A stretch of 64,000 nt of DNA from Stropharia rugosoannulata (lineage: Eukaryota; Basidiomycota; Agaricomycetes; Agaricales; Strophariaceae), in NCBI GenBank assembly GCA_028532985.1, contig JANCIK010000007.1:2604001-2668000 (forward strand), read 5' to 3'. Numbering within the stretch: position 1 is the first letter of the stretch; each line of letters starts with the position of its first letter. The position numbers were made by a program, and so were the translations under genes. The notes below the pieces were generated by a model that made no database searches, was not told where the DNA came from, and was given only the letters and a program-made list of their open reading frames with translations. Shown here one piece after another: positions 32,683-44,637 of this stretch.

Positions 32683-33192
32683 ATGAAATTCACGAGCTTC
32701 ACGACCATTGCCGCGACCCTCCTCCTCTCCGCCACCTCCATACTGGCATTACCCACTCTCGAGACCCGGGACGTCTTCGTTCCTCCCATCACATACCCTC
32801 ACGCTGGCACCGTCTGGACGGTAGGCTCCCAACACACTGTTTCATGGGACACCTCCGACGCGCCCAAGCAAATAACCAACAAAATCGGGCAGATCATGCT
32901 CAGGAAGGGAGATTTTACAACGCCAGGTACGTCATCGCTTACTAGACATAGCATTCGCATACCAAAACTCATCGCGCGTTCAGTCATCCTTGCCTCGGGC
33001 TTTAATATTCTGCAAGGAAAAGTCTCCGTTACTGTGCCTTGGGTGCAGAATGGCAGCGACTACCAGCTCGTCTGTAAGTACAGTTTTGAATGAGATGAAA
33101 ATGTGGCTACTGATAAACGCGACGCAGTGTTCGGCGATTCCGGAAACTTCTCGCCCGAGTTCACTATCCAGGGAAGCAATAGCATATTCTGA
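32683..33192 (+). CDS. Small secreted Kre9/Knh1-like protein, 3 exons
   Basis: Exons 32683-32926, 32984-33073 and 33128-33192 give 132 residues. A signal peptide covers about residues 1-22 (hydrophobic TTIAATLLLSATSILA). The mature part has the Kre9/Knh1 N-terminal-like fold signature: ITYPHAGTVWTVGSQHTVSW, then VTVPWVQNGSDYQLV and the closing FGDSGNFSPEFTI, which is characteristic of this small fungal family. Relatives in yeast act in cell-wall beta-1,6-glucan assembly; many basidiomycete members are short secreted proteins of unknown role. There is no serine/threonine-rich tail or GPI signal, so the product is probably soluble and extracellular. Confidence 0.88.
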
Positions 33193-33571
33193 TTCTCCTA
33201 TCTCTTCATGACGACATAATTCGCTCACGACACGGACAAAATAATGACTAATTCGAACACTTGGATTTTACTTTTCTCTACATATGCAAGTTGTAACACC
33301 TCGTAGTGTGCTCGGTTTTCGGGATTGCACGGACACGTTCTCACTGTACAAAACAAATTTGGCATTTTCGTTCTACTTTACTGTACATTGCCTGCTATTT
33401 TTTACCATATGGTTCACACTTCCAGTACGAGAACTCTCACAATAATTGTACTGTATTGTTATCGATCATTTCGAATGGATCTGCTTTTTCCCATTTGGTT
33501 CTGTATGACGCGAATGTTGAGCAGCTCCAGCAAGGGGGGATAAAATAATGAAAACGTACAGGTGAACCTGC
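33193..33571. other. Intergenic stretch between convergent genes
   Basis: Holds the 3' ends of the secreted protein gene (plus) and F-box gene (minus), and the third copy of the F-box flank repeat. Confidence 0.6.
33350..33510 (-). repeat. F-box family A 3' flank, copy 3
   Basis: Reverse-complement match of 27430-27560 (GTGAACCATATAG, TTATCGATC, ATTCGAA). It lies directly downstream of the minus-strand F-box gene. Confidence 0.7.
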
Positions 33572-35302
33572 TTAAAATAACTCTACATCGTCGTCAGAAG
33601 TCACCCAATGGTTGCCTTCAGAAAGGTCGGAGTTCGAGGAGGGAAAAGCCACATCAGGGATTTCATCCCAAATAACATCTGCCACGATCTCCCGCAGCGA
33701 GGCAACCCCGTCCAAATGCACATAATTGCAGTCAACTAGCACAAGCTTGGTGATTTGTGCATTATGTTCGCACCGGAAAATCAAACAATCTCTCAGCATG
33801 GAGATCACCCTACCATCCTGTACGGTCTCCCAACCGAATTCGACCCCGTCAAGTTCGAGGGTAGACAGATTTGGAAAGCATAGCCGCTCCAACGACCCAA
33901 CAACCGGACATCTGATAATGTCTAGAGCTAGGTCGAAGGACACATCATCAGTCTTGATATGGGATACTCTGGGAAGGCGGTCTAAAGTTTGGGCAAGAAG
34001 CGATCCTTCGAAAGATATGTCAACTCCATCTTCGAGGCCGTCAAGAGATATTTCATTGACATTTCGCACAGGCAATCCGGAGTCGAGCAATGCTGTTAAG
34101 ATATCACTAGAGTCAGAGGCGGTTTCTCCGTCCATGGCAATGTTGAAAGATAGTGATGCCAACCAGTGGTGGTTTTTACCTGAGGGAGAAAATAAAGAAA
34201 GCGATAATGACTCGGCATCAAGCGCATAACCTTTATGTATGAATAACGTTTCAAAGGACGTGTCGGATGACCAGTTCTCATACAGCTTGCCAACGCTTGT
34301 AAACAGTTTGCGAATGCTGGTGGTGAAGGTCGACTGACTCCTGGTTGTCTCCGTTTCGATGGAGAGTGCGATATCCGGTGAGAAAGTGATATAGCGAAAG
34401 AACAACAGCGCCTTGTCTACCGAGGAGATGGTGGACAGTTCCCGAAGTCGGTGGAGCTTTACACGGTGCAAAGAGGAGTCCCCGACTTCGAATGATTCCA
34501 TGACATTGTCCAAGTCCAGTACCTCAAGTGACTGGAGGGTTTCTAAGGCCTCGATCAATCGCGAAAACGGAATTGGAGAAGGTGTTTGAACGTTATCTAG
34601 CCTGAGGACAGTGACAGACGATGGTAGATAAGAGATCCAGTCCATCCTACAGGTTGATAATTCCAGTTTAACGAGCTTTTTAGCCTTGGACAAAATATCC
34701 GCGGGAAGGAGAACATGAGTATTACGGCCAACCTCTCCACTGAGGGTCAGCCTTTCCAGTTGGATTAGACCAGTTGGGATAAGGTCTCCTTGTTTCTCGG
34801 GTATGGCGTCAATAGACACGTTTTTGAGCACCTCTGGGCGATCTAGAGCGTATTTGAGCAGTGCCAAACAGTAGCGCTTCTCCCGGAAGTCGTATTTGAT
34901 TCTCAGAGGAGCTTGCTTTGAGCGTTTGACCATCTCTTTTGCCCAATGAGCATTCCAGAGGGGTATTGCAGTCCATAGCTCTGCAAGATTTAAAGCAATC
35001 TCCCTCCAACTGTAACTGACATGACTAACTCCGATCCACGCTAGCGGGTTTTTATGCCCCGAAAAACCCCGCACCTGCTCTACCGTTTTCTTGACCCACA
35101 AAAAGACGTCGGCCATGACTTCATGCGGTAAACAAGATATGGGAACCCGTGTGTTTCTCTGCCGTTTCAAGGCAATAACTTCGTCTGCGCGCTTTTGAAT
35201 GATTGCGTCCATTTGCTTTAGTTCCTCGGCAGTTGCGTGTACATATCGACACAGTGACGAAGTCCCATAGTTGACAGGGCTTGAGAAGGCTGAAAGATCC
35301 AT
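33572..35302 (-). CDS. F-box protein, family A (576 aa)
   Basis: One open frame from the ATG at 35302 to the stop at 33572. The F-box-like region is at residues 53-112 (PISCLPHEVMADVFLWV, then SHVSYSWREIALNLAELW). Leucine-rich stretches follow (LERLTLSG, LVKLELSTCRM, LEVLDLDNV). Homologous along its length to the gene at 29471 and to the broken copy at 26376; closer to the broken copy in the C-terminal half. Predicted SCF substrate receptor; target unknown. Its start lies about 460 bases downstream of the prolyl-tRNA synthetase stop, on the same strand. Confidence 0.85.
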   Translation of the reverse strand: MDLSAFSSPVNYGTSSLCRYVHATAEELKQMDAIIQKRADEVIALKRQRNTRVPISCLPHEVMADVFLWVKKTVEQVRGFSGHKNPLAWIGVSHVSYSWREIALNLAELWTAIPLWNAHWAKEMVKRSKQAPLRIKYDFREKRYCLALLKYALDRPEVLKNVSIDAIPEKQGDLIPTGLIQLERLTLSGEVGRNTHVLLPADILSKAKKLVKLELSTCRMDWISYLPSSVTVLRLDNVQTPSPIPFSRLIEALETLQSLEVLDLDNVMESFEVGDSSLHRVKLHRLRELSTISSVDKALLFFRYITFSPDIALSIETETTRSQSTFTTSIRKLFTSVGKLYENWSSDTSFETLFIHKGYALDAESLSLSLFSPSGKNHHWLASLSFNIAMDGETASDSSDILTALLDSGLPVRNVNEISLDGLEDGVDISFEGSLLAQTLDRLPRVSHIKTDDVSFDLALDIIRCPVVGSLERLCFPNLSTLELDGVEFGWETVQDGRVISMLRDCLIFRCEHNAQITKLVLVDCNYVHLDGVASLREIVADVIWDEIPDVAFPSSNSDLSEGNHWVTSDDDVELF

Positions 35303-35759
35303 TGGAGCTGGAAGTACCGAAGGTATGGCCGCTCAGAATCGACGTAGTTCTGGTTGAGAAATCGCGCACAGCGGACAAGGGCACGTGCGCAGTCAGTCAT
35401 GCGCTCCAGACTCCGGCGTTAAAAGCATCGTCGTCCAATCGTCGTCTCACCAAAAGTTTCTAAAGCATCCGGTCAACCCACATATGTGTTGATATCTGTG
35501 CACTTCAAAAAATACTTAACCAATTATATATTTTGTATCATGTTTTACGATAGTCACAATAATTCAACGGTTATCCATCATACCAAGCAAGGGATAATGC
35601 GCGTCGGTCGACCAGATAAGCACAAAAAGAACACCCTCAGATTAGTTTTTATCTAGTAAAAGCAAAAGGTCTAGGAGAGACATCAGATCTCCCCTTAAAG
35701 CTCGCGAAAAACGGCAAACAACTTTATCCCAAGTGATCTCTCCATTCCACGCGGCGCGC
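35303..35759. other. Intergenic stretch
   Basis: Contains the 3' region of the prolyl-tRNA synthetase gene and the presumed promoter of the F-box gene. No other feature seen. Confidence 0.5.
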
Positions 35760-38105
35760 TCAATACGAGCGTCCGAATAGCGTCCACCTCTTCGCGTCCT
35801 TGCCGCAAGCCGTGCACTTCGTCTTGCCCTGCTCGATGGGGCCCCAGCGTTCCTGGTCGAAGGGAATGCAGAGCGACTTGGCGCCAGCAGATGGAGCGCG
35901 CTCGTCTTGCGGCTCAGAACTATTATTATTGGCGGTAGCTCAGTATCTTCAAAGGTAAGAAGAAGAACAAAGAAAGGGCACTCACGCTCGTCCACTGCGC
36001 TCCTTGATATCGTCTTCGCACACCTCCTCCTCGCACCACGGCAGGACGACGACGTTCTTCGCGTCGAGAGCGGGGACGATTTGGTCCCACTCTGACACCT
36101 TGATGATATGCGCATCGTACGTCTCCTTTGCGCGAGCGAACATCTCGCTTTGGATCGACTCGAGCAGGCCAGTGACGGTGCTCTCGATGCTGCTCAGCGC
36201 GGCAGGGGCCTTGGCGCCCGTGTCGCGACGTACAGAGAGCGTCTGCTCCTTCGCAATATCGTTCGGTCCGATCTCGAGGCGCAGAGGGACACCCTAAAAG
36301 TACCATTAATAATATGTCCAAAATGAAAGGAAGGTGAATACATACCTTCTGTTCCCAATCGTTGAACTTGTATCCTGGGGTGTAGCCTTCGCGCAAGTCA
36401 GCCTTTGCGCGCACGCCCACCTTCTTCAGCCTCTCTGCGAGGTTCTCGCACGCCCCGTTGATAACGCTGCGCTGCTCCTCGGTCGTCCTCGCGGTAATAC
36501 CGCATGGGACAATGACGACCTGCACGCTCGCGACGCGCGGGGGGAGTACCAGGCCCTGATCGTCTCCGTGGACCATGACCATCACACCAATCGCACGCGT
36601 CGACAGACCCCACGAGTTCTGCCAAACGTAGCTCTTGGTGCCCTCCTTCGCTGGGTCCTCGACGAAGATATTGAACATCTCCGGGCGGGAGAAGTTCTGT
36701 CCGAGGCAGTGAGAAGTACCCGCCTGGATCCCGCGCCCGGAGGTCGGGATGAAGCCCTCAATGGTCGTCGTGTACAACCCGCCCGCGAACTTCTCCTTCT
36801 CGCTCTTGACACCGGGGATAACAGGGACCGCAAGTAGGTCCTCGTATACGCGCCTATAGAGGTCGAGAATGTCGCGTACCTCAGTGTCCGCCTCTGCCTT
36901 AGTTAGGTGCGCGGTGTGGCCCTCTTGCCAGAGGAACTCGCGCGTGCGGAGGAACGGTTGCGGGTTCTTGAACTCCCACCGGACGACGCTGTTCCACTGG
37001 TTCAGCTTGAGCGGCAGGTCGCGGTGGCTCCGGATCCACTTGGCGTAGTACGGGTACATGACAGTCTCTGACGTCGGGCGAATCGCGATGGGCTCCTCGA
37101 GGTCGGACGTTCCTGCCCTGGTAACCCATGCGACTTCGGGGGAGAAACCCTCAATGTGGTCCTTCTCACGCTCGAGGACCGAGGCAGAGACGAACATGGG
37201 GAAGTACGCGTTTTGCACGCCGAGTGCCTTGATCTGGCCATCGAACCACGCCTGGATGGCCTCCCAGACGCTATACGACCAGGGCTTGAGGATGTAGCAT
37301 CCACTGACGCTGTAATATTCGATCATGTCGGCTTTAAGCAGAACCTATGATATGTCAATCTTCGTCAGTTAGAAACATGTAGCTACGCACATTCGTGTAC
37401 CATGTTGGGAAATCGACGTCCTTGCGAACACCAATAGCGATTTGCACGGCACCCTCGATCCGTGCGGATTGCCCTGCAGCAGGGGCGGCGGCAGCGGTGG
37501 CTGGGGCAGGAGTGGCCGCAGGCGCAGCAGCGGCGGTAAGGTCAAGGTCTTGCACTTTCGTTTCCGCCGTCTCAAGGCTCTTGAGGTATGTCTCGATGTC
37601 CTTTCCAGCAAGGAAGACAGTCTCGCTGGAAGAGTTCGCGTGCACTGCAAACGTGGCGGAAGACGACGCGATCGATGGATCGAGCACAGTGACCACCTTC
37701 CCGAACGAACTTGGGGTAAGCGAGAGCGGGGATACTTCCCCAGAATAAGCTTGCGTGTATAAACCAGACAGCCTGGGACGTACGTGAGTTCTTGTCCAGC
37801 CCGAAAAACTCCTTGAGCAGATCCTCCGACGCTAGCCTCAGCTCCTTCAGATTGAGCTTCTTCCCGATGGCACCCGCGTTCGTCTCCGTCTCTTCTCGCG
37901 CAATGACGACCACGGGGACGGGGGTGGCAGTTTTGGCTGTCTTCGGCTTGTATACGAGCGTCTTGACGATCTCAAAGGCCGCCGGGGCAGATCCCGAGGC
38001 GGCGAGGGCGTCCTTCCACTCTGCAGGGGACGCCGTGTCCGCGTGCTTGAGCACAGTAGGGGTAATTGTAAGCCCTTTCAGCTTTTGTGTTATCTCTTCG
38101 GTCAT
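35760..38105 (-). CDS. Cytosolic prolyl-tRNA synthetase, 5 exons (710 aa)
   Basis: Charges tRNA-Pro with proline. In minus-strand order the exons are 38105-37784, 37734-37391, 37344-36346, 36293-35986 and 35919-35760; introns are 46-66 bases and all joins keep frame. The N-terminal ~200 residues form the YbaK/ProX-like editing-type domain found in fungal enzymes, followed by an alanine/proline-rich linker. The class II core starts at [15 protein letters not shown] and carries [44 protein letters not shown] and [17 protein letters not shown]. The anticodon-binding region and the typical C-terminal ending TLFGRSY are complete. Length fits the eukaryotic enzyme. The start ATG at 38105 was chosen because the upstream frame gives no conserved sequence. 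Confidence 0.95.
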
Positions 38106-39795
38106 GGTGAGCGGGGTGGTGGTGGCAAAAGATGAGAATGAGCGGGCGGAATGAAAATGACAATTTTGTTTTGGCAGCTTTAGCCCTAATCCTGACTCGA
38201 GTTTTGCCGGTCTTCTGACTCTTATCGATAGTATCAGATGGCGGTGCTGGACTTTCAGGAGGACATGGGGAAGTCGCGTCAGCTTTTCAGCATGACGCGC
38301 TGCGAGCATATGGGCCTTGCTGGCAGTGGTGATGGTGAGGTGGTCAACCTAGACGCCGTCGCTTAGATAAAATTTTGTTCAGCCCTATCAACTTCCTCGG
38401 GCTAATCTTACAGAGGCGCCCGCGCATACCTGATGCTATTTCTGCATCACGGGCCTATGTCTCTCCACATACGCGCAAGTTTTCTTACGTTTCCATGATT
38501 GTAAAATCTTATGGTACAGCTTCTGACGCCAAACGGCGAGCAAGGGACGGCAAGAGGCAAAAATTCTATTTATGGTCTTAACAACCAGTCCTAGTCAGCG
38601 ACCATGCATGAATGCCTTTCGATTCACAATTGTTGGTGATGGAAAATGGAGCCGGAATGTAGTTGTCTGGTTTGAAGACAAGACTTGTCACGCACCCATA
38701 TAAAATGCCTTGCTGTCGTTGCCTGTCAGTCTGATCGTTTCTTGCAACGTTTGTAACTTGTTAACGTGGCTGCGATTTCTTCTGACATTGCGATCCAACT
38801 TGATCAATAATCCCCTAAGTCAGGGCGTTAATTACGAGTATCATAAGCATACTGCAAAATAGTGAACAGTACGAGAAATAATACAATTTTGAGTCAATAG
38901 CAAGAGGGGAAAGCCCGACACATCAGCCGATCGTGTTTCAAACTCAGTGCAGGAGAAATTCAACCTCAGATGTTGCTTCCGAAGGCAATCCGAAGGTCAC
39001 CTACAGGCTACAGCTGACCGGTCGAAGAAATTCAATGGCAACGTGGAAAACACACCGTCGGATCTCCGCATCTGTGATTTCCAGAACAATCGATTGAAGT
39101 GTGCGCTAAACAGAAGTACTTCGTGAGTATTGCCAGCTCGTGTTGATATCGTATTAACGAATCATCCGAGTTCGTAAAGGTCATATTAAAAAAGAAGAAG
39201 AGTTAGGGCGCTTATTTCTGATCTACTTCTCTGGAAATATGGTGAATGAAGCAACGGGGGTTTGAGCTCTTCCTGCCAACTTCCTGCAATGTCCTGTCGC
39301 AGTTCTATTTTAGGCGGCGATAAAGCAACTCTCGTCGGCTATTCCCGTGTTTATTGGCGTCTCTTCTTGGTCTCCTCTTCCAAGTCTCTCTTCAAGTCTT
39401 CTCCCATCGTTTCTTCCTCTTCCTTGTCTTATAATAAAGCTACCTTCTAGGGTGACTTATACGCTAACATGCCCCGCACTATCGGCCCATAGTACTGATC
39501 ATTACCGCAAACAGCCTACGCCTTGTGTAATGCTGTCGGTCGCCCATCTTCCTCATTTAAGTACACGACGCAGATCACCATAATAGAACACCACTGAACC
39601 CGGCCAATTACGAGTTCCGGACGATATAATTTAATGGATCTCAAGCAGGCGTGTTCTTCACTTCTCCGCCTCATGGCGCTCTCGTGAGCGATTAAGTCGC
39701 CTCCTTCGTCCTGTGAGATATCCAGCAGGCTATAATACACCAAGTCTACCACGTCAACAAGCATTAGTGTGCATTTTGGTCCCCTGGAAACACCC
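38106..39795. other. Divergent intergenic region between ProRS and chitin synthase
   Basis: Should contain both promoters. A pyrimidine-rich stretch at about 39358-39430 (repeated TCTTCTC/CTCTTCC) followed by TTATAATAAA looks like the chitin synthase promoter or a long 5' intron. The missing 5' exon(s) of that gene may lie in 39430-39795. No independent gene seen. Confidence 0.5.
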
Positions 39796-42700
39796 ATGGA
39801 ACGTCATCATGTTCAGCTTGTCGACGGCAATCTCGTCCTCGACCTCACCGTCCCATCGCACATCGTCCCAAAAGACAAGGCCCATGTCGAGGAGTTTTCC
39901 AAGATGCGGTACACAGCGGCGACATGCGACCCCGACCACTTTATATCATCGAAGTACTCCCTACGGCAGGCCAACTGGAATCGGCCGACAGAGCTATTCA
40001 TCGTCATGACTATGTACAACGAAGACGAGGTGCTGTTCACCAAAACCATGAATGCGTAAGTTTATTATAGCTTTGACTGCCTGTCTGCGAATTTTGATCT
40101 CGTCTGCCAGCGTCATCAAAAACGTGGCTCGGATCTGCAGCCATGGCCCCTCCGATGTGTGGGGTTCCGACGGATGGAAAAAGATTGTCGTATGTGTCGT
40201 ATCAGATGGGCGGAGCAAAGTAAATAAGCGTACTCTTCACGTCCTGAGCTTGGTACGCATATGCGCTTGAAGCACGTCTCCTTATATTTCTCAACTTCGC
40301 GACAGATGGGCTGCTACCAAGAAGGTGTCGCCAAGGACTCTGTTGGGGGCGAGGATGTGACCGCCCACATTTACGAGTACGTCGAGGTCTTCATTGCTTC
40401 TCGCCCTTCTCAGAACCTGCCTTCTCAAGATACACGTCAACCGTCGTCGTGACGGAGACGGGCGAAGTGTCCCCTGGGCCTGTGCCAGTGCAAATTCTAT
40501 TTTGTCTGAAAGAGCAGAACAAGAAGAAGCTGAACAGCCATAAATGGTTCTTCAATGCATTCAGTCCCATCATTAAACCCAATGGTAGGCATACACTTCT
40601 GACGAAAAGCTTAAAATTAATCTTCGTTTTATTATTAGTATGTGTTCTGCTTGATGTAGGCACCAAGCCTACACGGACCTCCATCTACGAGCTCTGGAAA
40701 TGTATGTGTTATTTTTGTCCCTGAATAGAGCCCAATCTGATCAATAATCTAGGCTTCAACAAGCATGAGAACGTGGGCGGCGCCTGTGGGGAGTGAGTTC
40801 TTTTCTTTGGTCATTCTTGAACGAAACGCGTTTCTTATGTCCTCTGCGTAAAAAGGATCTGTGTGGACTCCGGTCGTTATTGTTCACTCGTTTTCACATC
40901 ACCTCTAGTTGCCTCCCAGAATTTCGAGGTGAGTTCTCAACACTCTGATGTTCACTCTGCTGATATCCCGTATGATTGTGCTTTCAGTACAAGATGTCCA
41001 ACATTCTGGATAAACCGCTTGAGGTACGTATTTGTTATCTCCCCTCCACTTCATAGTCCAAAAGTCTTATTACTTGCGGTGTGTCTACAGAGCGTGTGCG
41101 GCTACATCAGCGTCTTGCCTGGCGCATTTAGTGCATATCGTTACAAGGCTCTTCAAAATAGTGTAGACGGGACTGGTCCTCTAGAATCGTACTTCAAGGG
41201 CGAAACGATGCATGCTGGTGGAAGTGGGACTGGGCTTTTTGGTACGTAGAGCTGTTGATTTTCATCAAATCATATTCTGTTTACTCACAGAAACTACCAG
41301 AGAGGAACATGTATCTCGCAGAAGATCGTATTCTTTGCTTTGAGATCGTCACCAAGAAGAGGGAGGCCTGGATGTAAGTGTCATTATTGTCCTTCAAGGA
41401 GCGGCGAAACTCATCTGCCCTCAGTCTCAAGTATGTCAAAAGCGCGAAGGCTTCTACCGATGTACCTGCCACTGTAAGTTTACGATCTATCTCTAATCAG
41501 GGAGTAGTCGTGACTCACCGATTTCTTGACTGCCAGGTCCCAGAATTTATTTCACAGCGTCGGCGTTGGTTGAACGGCTCGCTGTTCGCGTCTATCCATG
41601 CCACTGTGTTCTTCTTCAGAATCTGGACGTCTGGACAAAGCCTACCTCGCAAGATAATTCTGCAGGTACGAACCAGATATTTTATTTATCTCGAAGTTTA
41701 CTAACCAAAGTACCTAGCTCGAGTTCATCTATAATGCGATTCAGCTTTTGTTCACATGGACATCGTTAGCCAACTTTTACCTATCTTTCTTCTTCGTAAG
41801 ATCTTCTCTCAATCAGCAGCACATGTTACAATTGGTCGTCTGAACTTCTCGTTAGCTTGTCTCATCGGCAACTGCTGATCAAGAAGGCGCCTTCAACTTC
41901 CTTGGCCACGGAGCTGGGAAAGCCGTGTTTGAAGTCTTCCTTAACCTTTACATCGGCCTCATCTTCCTCATACTAGTCTGTTCGTTGGGTAATCGGCCTC
42001 AGGTAATCGATTTATTTTTTATTTGGTTTACTTATGGGCTAACGTCGAGTATAATAAGGGTTCAAAATGGACGTACATAATTGCTATAATCCTCTTCGGG
42101 CTGTGCAACGTTATTGCGCTGTGGTGTGCAGGATTTACACTGTATCTTGCGGTTCCCCATAACGCGGCGGGATGGGAAGATTTTGGAGCGTGAGTGTTCT
42201 CAATAGGTGTATCTCACACGTAAGGCGGCTAAATCGTATCTGTCGGTGACCTAGGTTGTTCAAGCAGAATAAAACTCTACAAGAAGTGACCATCGCGTTC
42301 TTTGCAACATACGGGTTGTACCTCATAAGCTCACTCATCCACTTGGAACCCTGGCACATGGTCACCAGCTTCGTACAATACCTCTTCTTCCTTCCATCCT
42401 ACGTGAACATTCTCATGATGTACGCGATGTGCAATCTACACGACGTAACCTGGGGCACCAAAGGAGATAACGGCGCACCAAAGGACCTCGGCGGCGCTAA
42501 GAAAATTAGTAAAACAGAAAACGGCGAAGAGGTCATGGAGGTCGAGCTTCCTGCTGCACACGATGATGCTGATATACGTTGGGCGGCGGCGAAAGCTGCG
42601 TTGAAGCACAAGCCTCCGGAGGAGAAGGCGCATCGTGATGCTGCGACTAAGCAGGCCGACCACGACAGAAACAGTAGAACGAATGTCGTACTTGCTTGGG

Positions 42701-43010
42701 CTGGAACAAATATGTAAGCTTGTCTATTTTCCAGCGATACGGAGCTAAAGTTAACCCATGTTATGCAACAGGATTTTGATCGTCATCTTCACGTCGACTG
42801 CGTTCAACAACTGGGCAGCAAAGCACATCAACACCTCGAAGGACAACGCGTTTAACCCTTACCTGACCTTCTTATTCTATGCTTTGTACGTTACACAGTG
42901 GCCACAGAGGTCGTAATATTTGCTGATATGTTAATGACAGCGCTGCTCTCTCCGCTGTTCGTTTCTCGGGCTCGCTTCTATATCTCATTCTCCGTCTTTT
43001 CGGCCATTAG
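39796..43010 (+). CDS. Chitin synthase, division 1 (class I-III type), 18 exons
   Basis: Membrane GT2 enzyme polymerising UDP-GlcNAc into wall chitin. Exons: 39796-40055, 40111-40252, 40306-40376, 40430-40584, 40639-40701, 40753-40792, 40856-40928, 40988-41023, 41091-41241, 41301-41373, 41425-41473, 41537-41665, 41718-41795, 41856-42002, 42059-42189, 42255-42713, 42772-42885, 42941-43010. Together they give 746 residues in one frame. Motifs in order: [58 protein letters not shown] and QRRRWLNGS, then about seven membrane segments. The frame stays open to 39736 without an ATG, so the 5' end may be an unresolved exon. Family members usually carry 150-200 extra N-terminal residues that I cannot find. 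Confidence 0.92.
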
Positions 43011-43540
43011 AAGTAACTTTGAGCGCCTTCCTATATACTCGCTGAGTATATATCGAGTCGTGTCATTTCTTGAACGATTATTGTATTAGCGTTTCTACCT
43101 GTGTACCCGTATAATATGTAGAGTATGTATTTGTGATGTTCTTATTGGCAATAGACGAAGTACAAGTTGTATGAGCCTTGAGACTACGTGCCAGAAAGAA
43201 TGAGCAAGTTATTCGGAGTGTCAGCCGGCTGCGGGACTTCGGGTCTCCAAGAGAGAAGAAGCTCGAGTTGAGGCGATGACTGCCAATTGCCAAGTTCCAA
43301 CAGCTGAACTTGTCCGGAAATGGATTTGGAATCCTGGATATGTGTTACAACTTCATTCCAAATCCAATTTTGCCGAAAATCAATTTCCTGTACGCACTCC
43401 AATTTACGGTGCAACAGACTAAATACTAGTACATGGATCTAAGATGATAGTACCTGTACACTGTACAGTCACCATCAGTGTAAAAAGTCAATTAACTTAA
43501 ATCTGTAGTTTAAATCGCATAAAACAAAAAGAGGCCATTT
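43011..43540. other. Intergenic stretch
   Basis: 3' region of chitin synthase, with no gene seen. Short repeats of TTTGGAATCC/TCCAAATCC type occur near 43320-43390. Confidence 0.5.
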
Positions 43541-43632
43541 CTCTCTGTCTGGGAGTCGAACCCAGCTTTCGCGCGTTCAGTGCTTAATAAAGCAATGACA
43601 GGCGCGTGTACTAACCGATATACTAACAGAGA
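43541..43632 (-). tRNA. tRNA-Asp(GTC) with a 20-base intron
   Basis: Minus-strand cloverleaf: acceptor TCTCTGT (43632-43626) pairs perfectly with ACAGAGA (43548-43542), with discriminator G at 43541. The D-arm region is GTATATCGGTTAGTAC, the anticodon stem CGCGC/GCGCG, the loop CTGTCAC and the T-arm CTGGGTTCGACTCCCAG. The loop is interrupted between positions 37 and 38 by 20 bases (43576-43595), the canonical site for eukaryotic tRNA introns. Apart from the intron and two acceptor changes it equals the tRNA-Asp at 55235-55306. Confidence 0.92.
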
Positions 43633-43986
43633 TACATTTCGGTATAACTTGCTGGTTTGTATCACAATTGCGTTTTCTAATTTTTACCTAGCAAAAACGC
43701 CATACTTACCATACTCAACCCACTCAACGCCGACTGGAGATCCTTGTAAAATCATTAGCCATTTCAATTATCAAAATATCCTCGAGTGCTGTTTGCCACC
43801 TGCTCGAGTCATGGTCGGCCACAAATCGGCCAGCCGTCTTCAAATGTCATGAGGATGCTCACACCGGTCGTTTTCCGTTAAGATCGCACCGTTTTTACTC
43901 TATTAAATACCCAGTCAGCGATCTGGGGAGCAGCTTCCACATCCCCTGCCCTTCAGAAACTTCAATAGAACCTCTAGAACCAGAGT

Positions 43987-44637
43987 ATGACGCCTGCTGA
44001 AGAAATATCAATGCATCAAATCCCGATCCCAGCATCCGAAGCAGACGTTGCTAAGTATGCGCAAATCCGCCTGGCGACGTTGAAAACAAATCCAGAAGCC
44101 TTCAGCTCGACCTTTGCAGAAGCCTCCCTTTTCACTCCCGAGCAGTGGAAGATGAGAGTAGAAACTCGAGGACGAACTACATTCGCCGCCTGCCGAATTG
44201 CGACCAACTCTGAGTCAGGCGCCGATTCACGATCAGACAGCACGGAATGGGTAGGAACGCTGTCATTGCTACACCCCGATCTGCTAGAATCTGCGCCAAT
44301 CCCAGTTGCGAAGATTCCGCGCGTTGCAGACGCGATTGCCAGTGGGCAGTTGATTCGATATATGATAGTTGGATTATGGGTTCACCCTTCCATGAGGAGA
44401 AAGAGCGTTGCAAAATCTTTGATTCAAGCTGCGTTGGACCTTGTGAGCTCTGAACAGCGCGATAGTAAAAGGCCTAGCATCGATACCATGAGGACACCCA
44501 AGAAAATGGTTTTGCTTGTTGTTCATGAAGGGAATCATGCCGCAAAAGCTTTATATGCGAGTATGGGTTTTAAAGAGGAGACGGATTGCGAGAATATCGA
44601 GAATGGTGCATGTGCTATGACGAAAATTATCCAGTAG
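43987..44637 (+). CDS. GNAT-family N-acetyltransferase (216 aa)
   Basis: Single-exon gene from the ATG at 43987. The GNAT acetyl-CoA-binding core is visible as IVGLWVHPSMRRKSVAKSLIQAAL (residues about 124-147), where RRKSVA stands for the usual (Q/R)xxGx(G/A). It continues into VLLVVHEGNHAAKALYASMGF, the typical C-terminal strand and helix with the N..A..LY..xGF pattern. The first glycine of the loop is replaced by serine or lysine, which is uncommon. The substrate (small molecule, peptide or protein) cannot be told. No signal peptide. The next gene converges from the other strand about 380 bases on. Confidence 0.82.
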   Translation: MTPAEEISMHQIPIPASEADVAKYAQIRLATLKTNPEAFSSTFAEASLFTPEQWKMRVETRGRTTFAACRIATNSESGADSRSDSTEWVGTLSLLHPDLLESAPIPVAKIPRVADAIASGQLIRYMIVGLWVHPSMRRKSVAKSLIQAALDLVSSEQRDSKRPSIDTMRTPKKMVLLVVHEGNHAAKALYASMGFKEETDCENIENGACAMTKIIQ

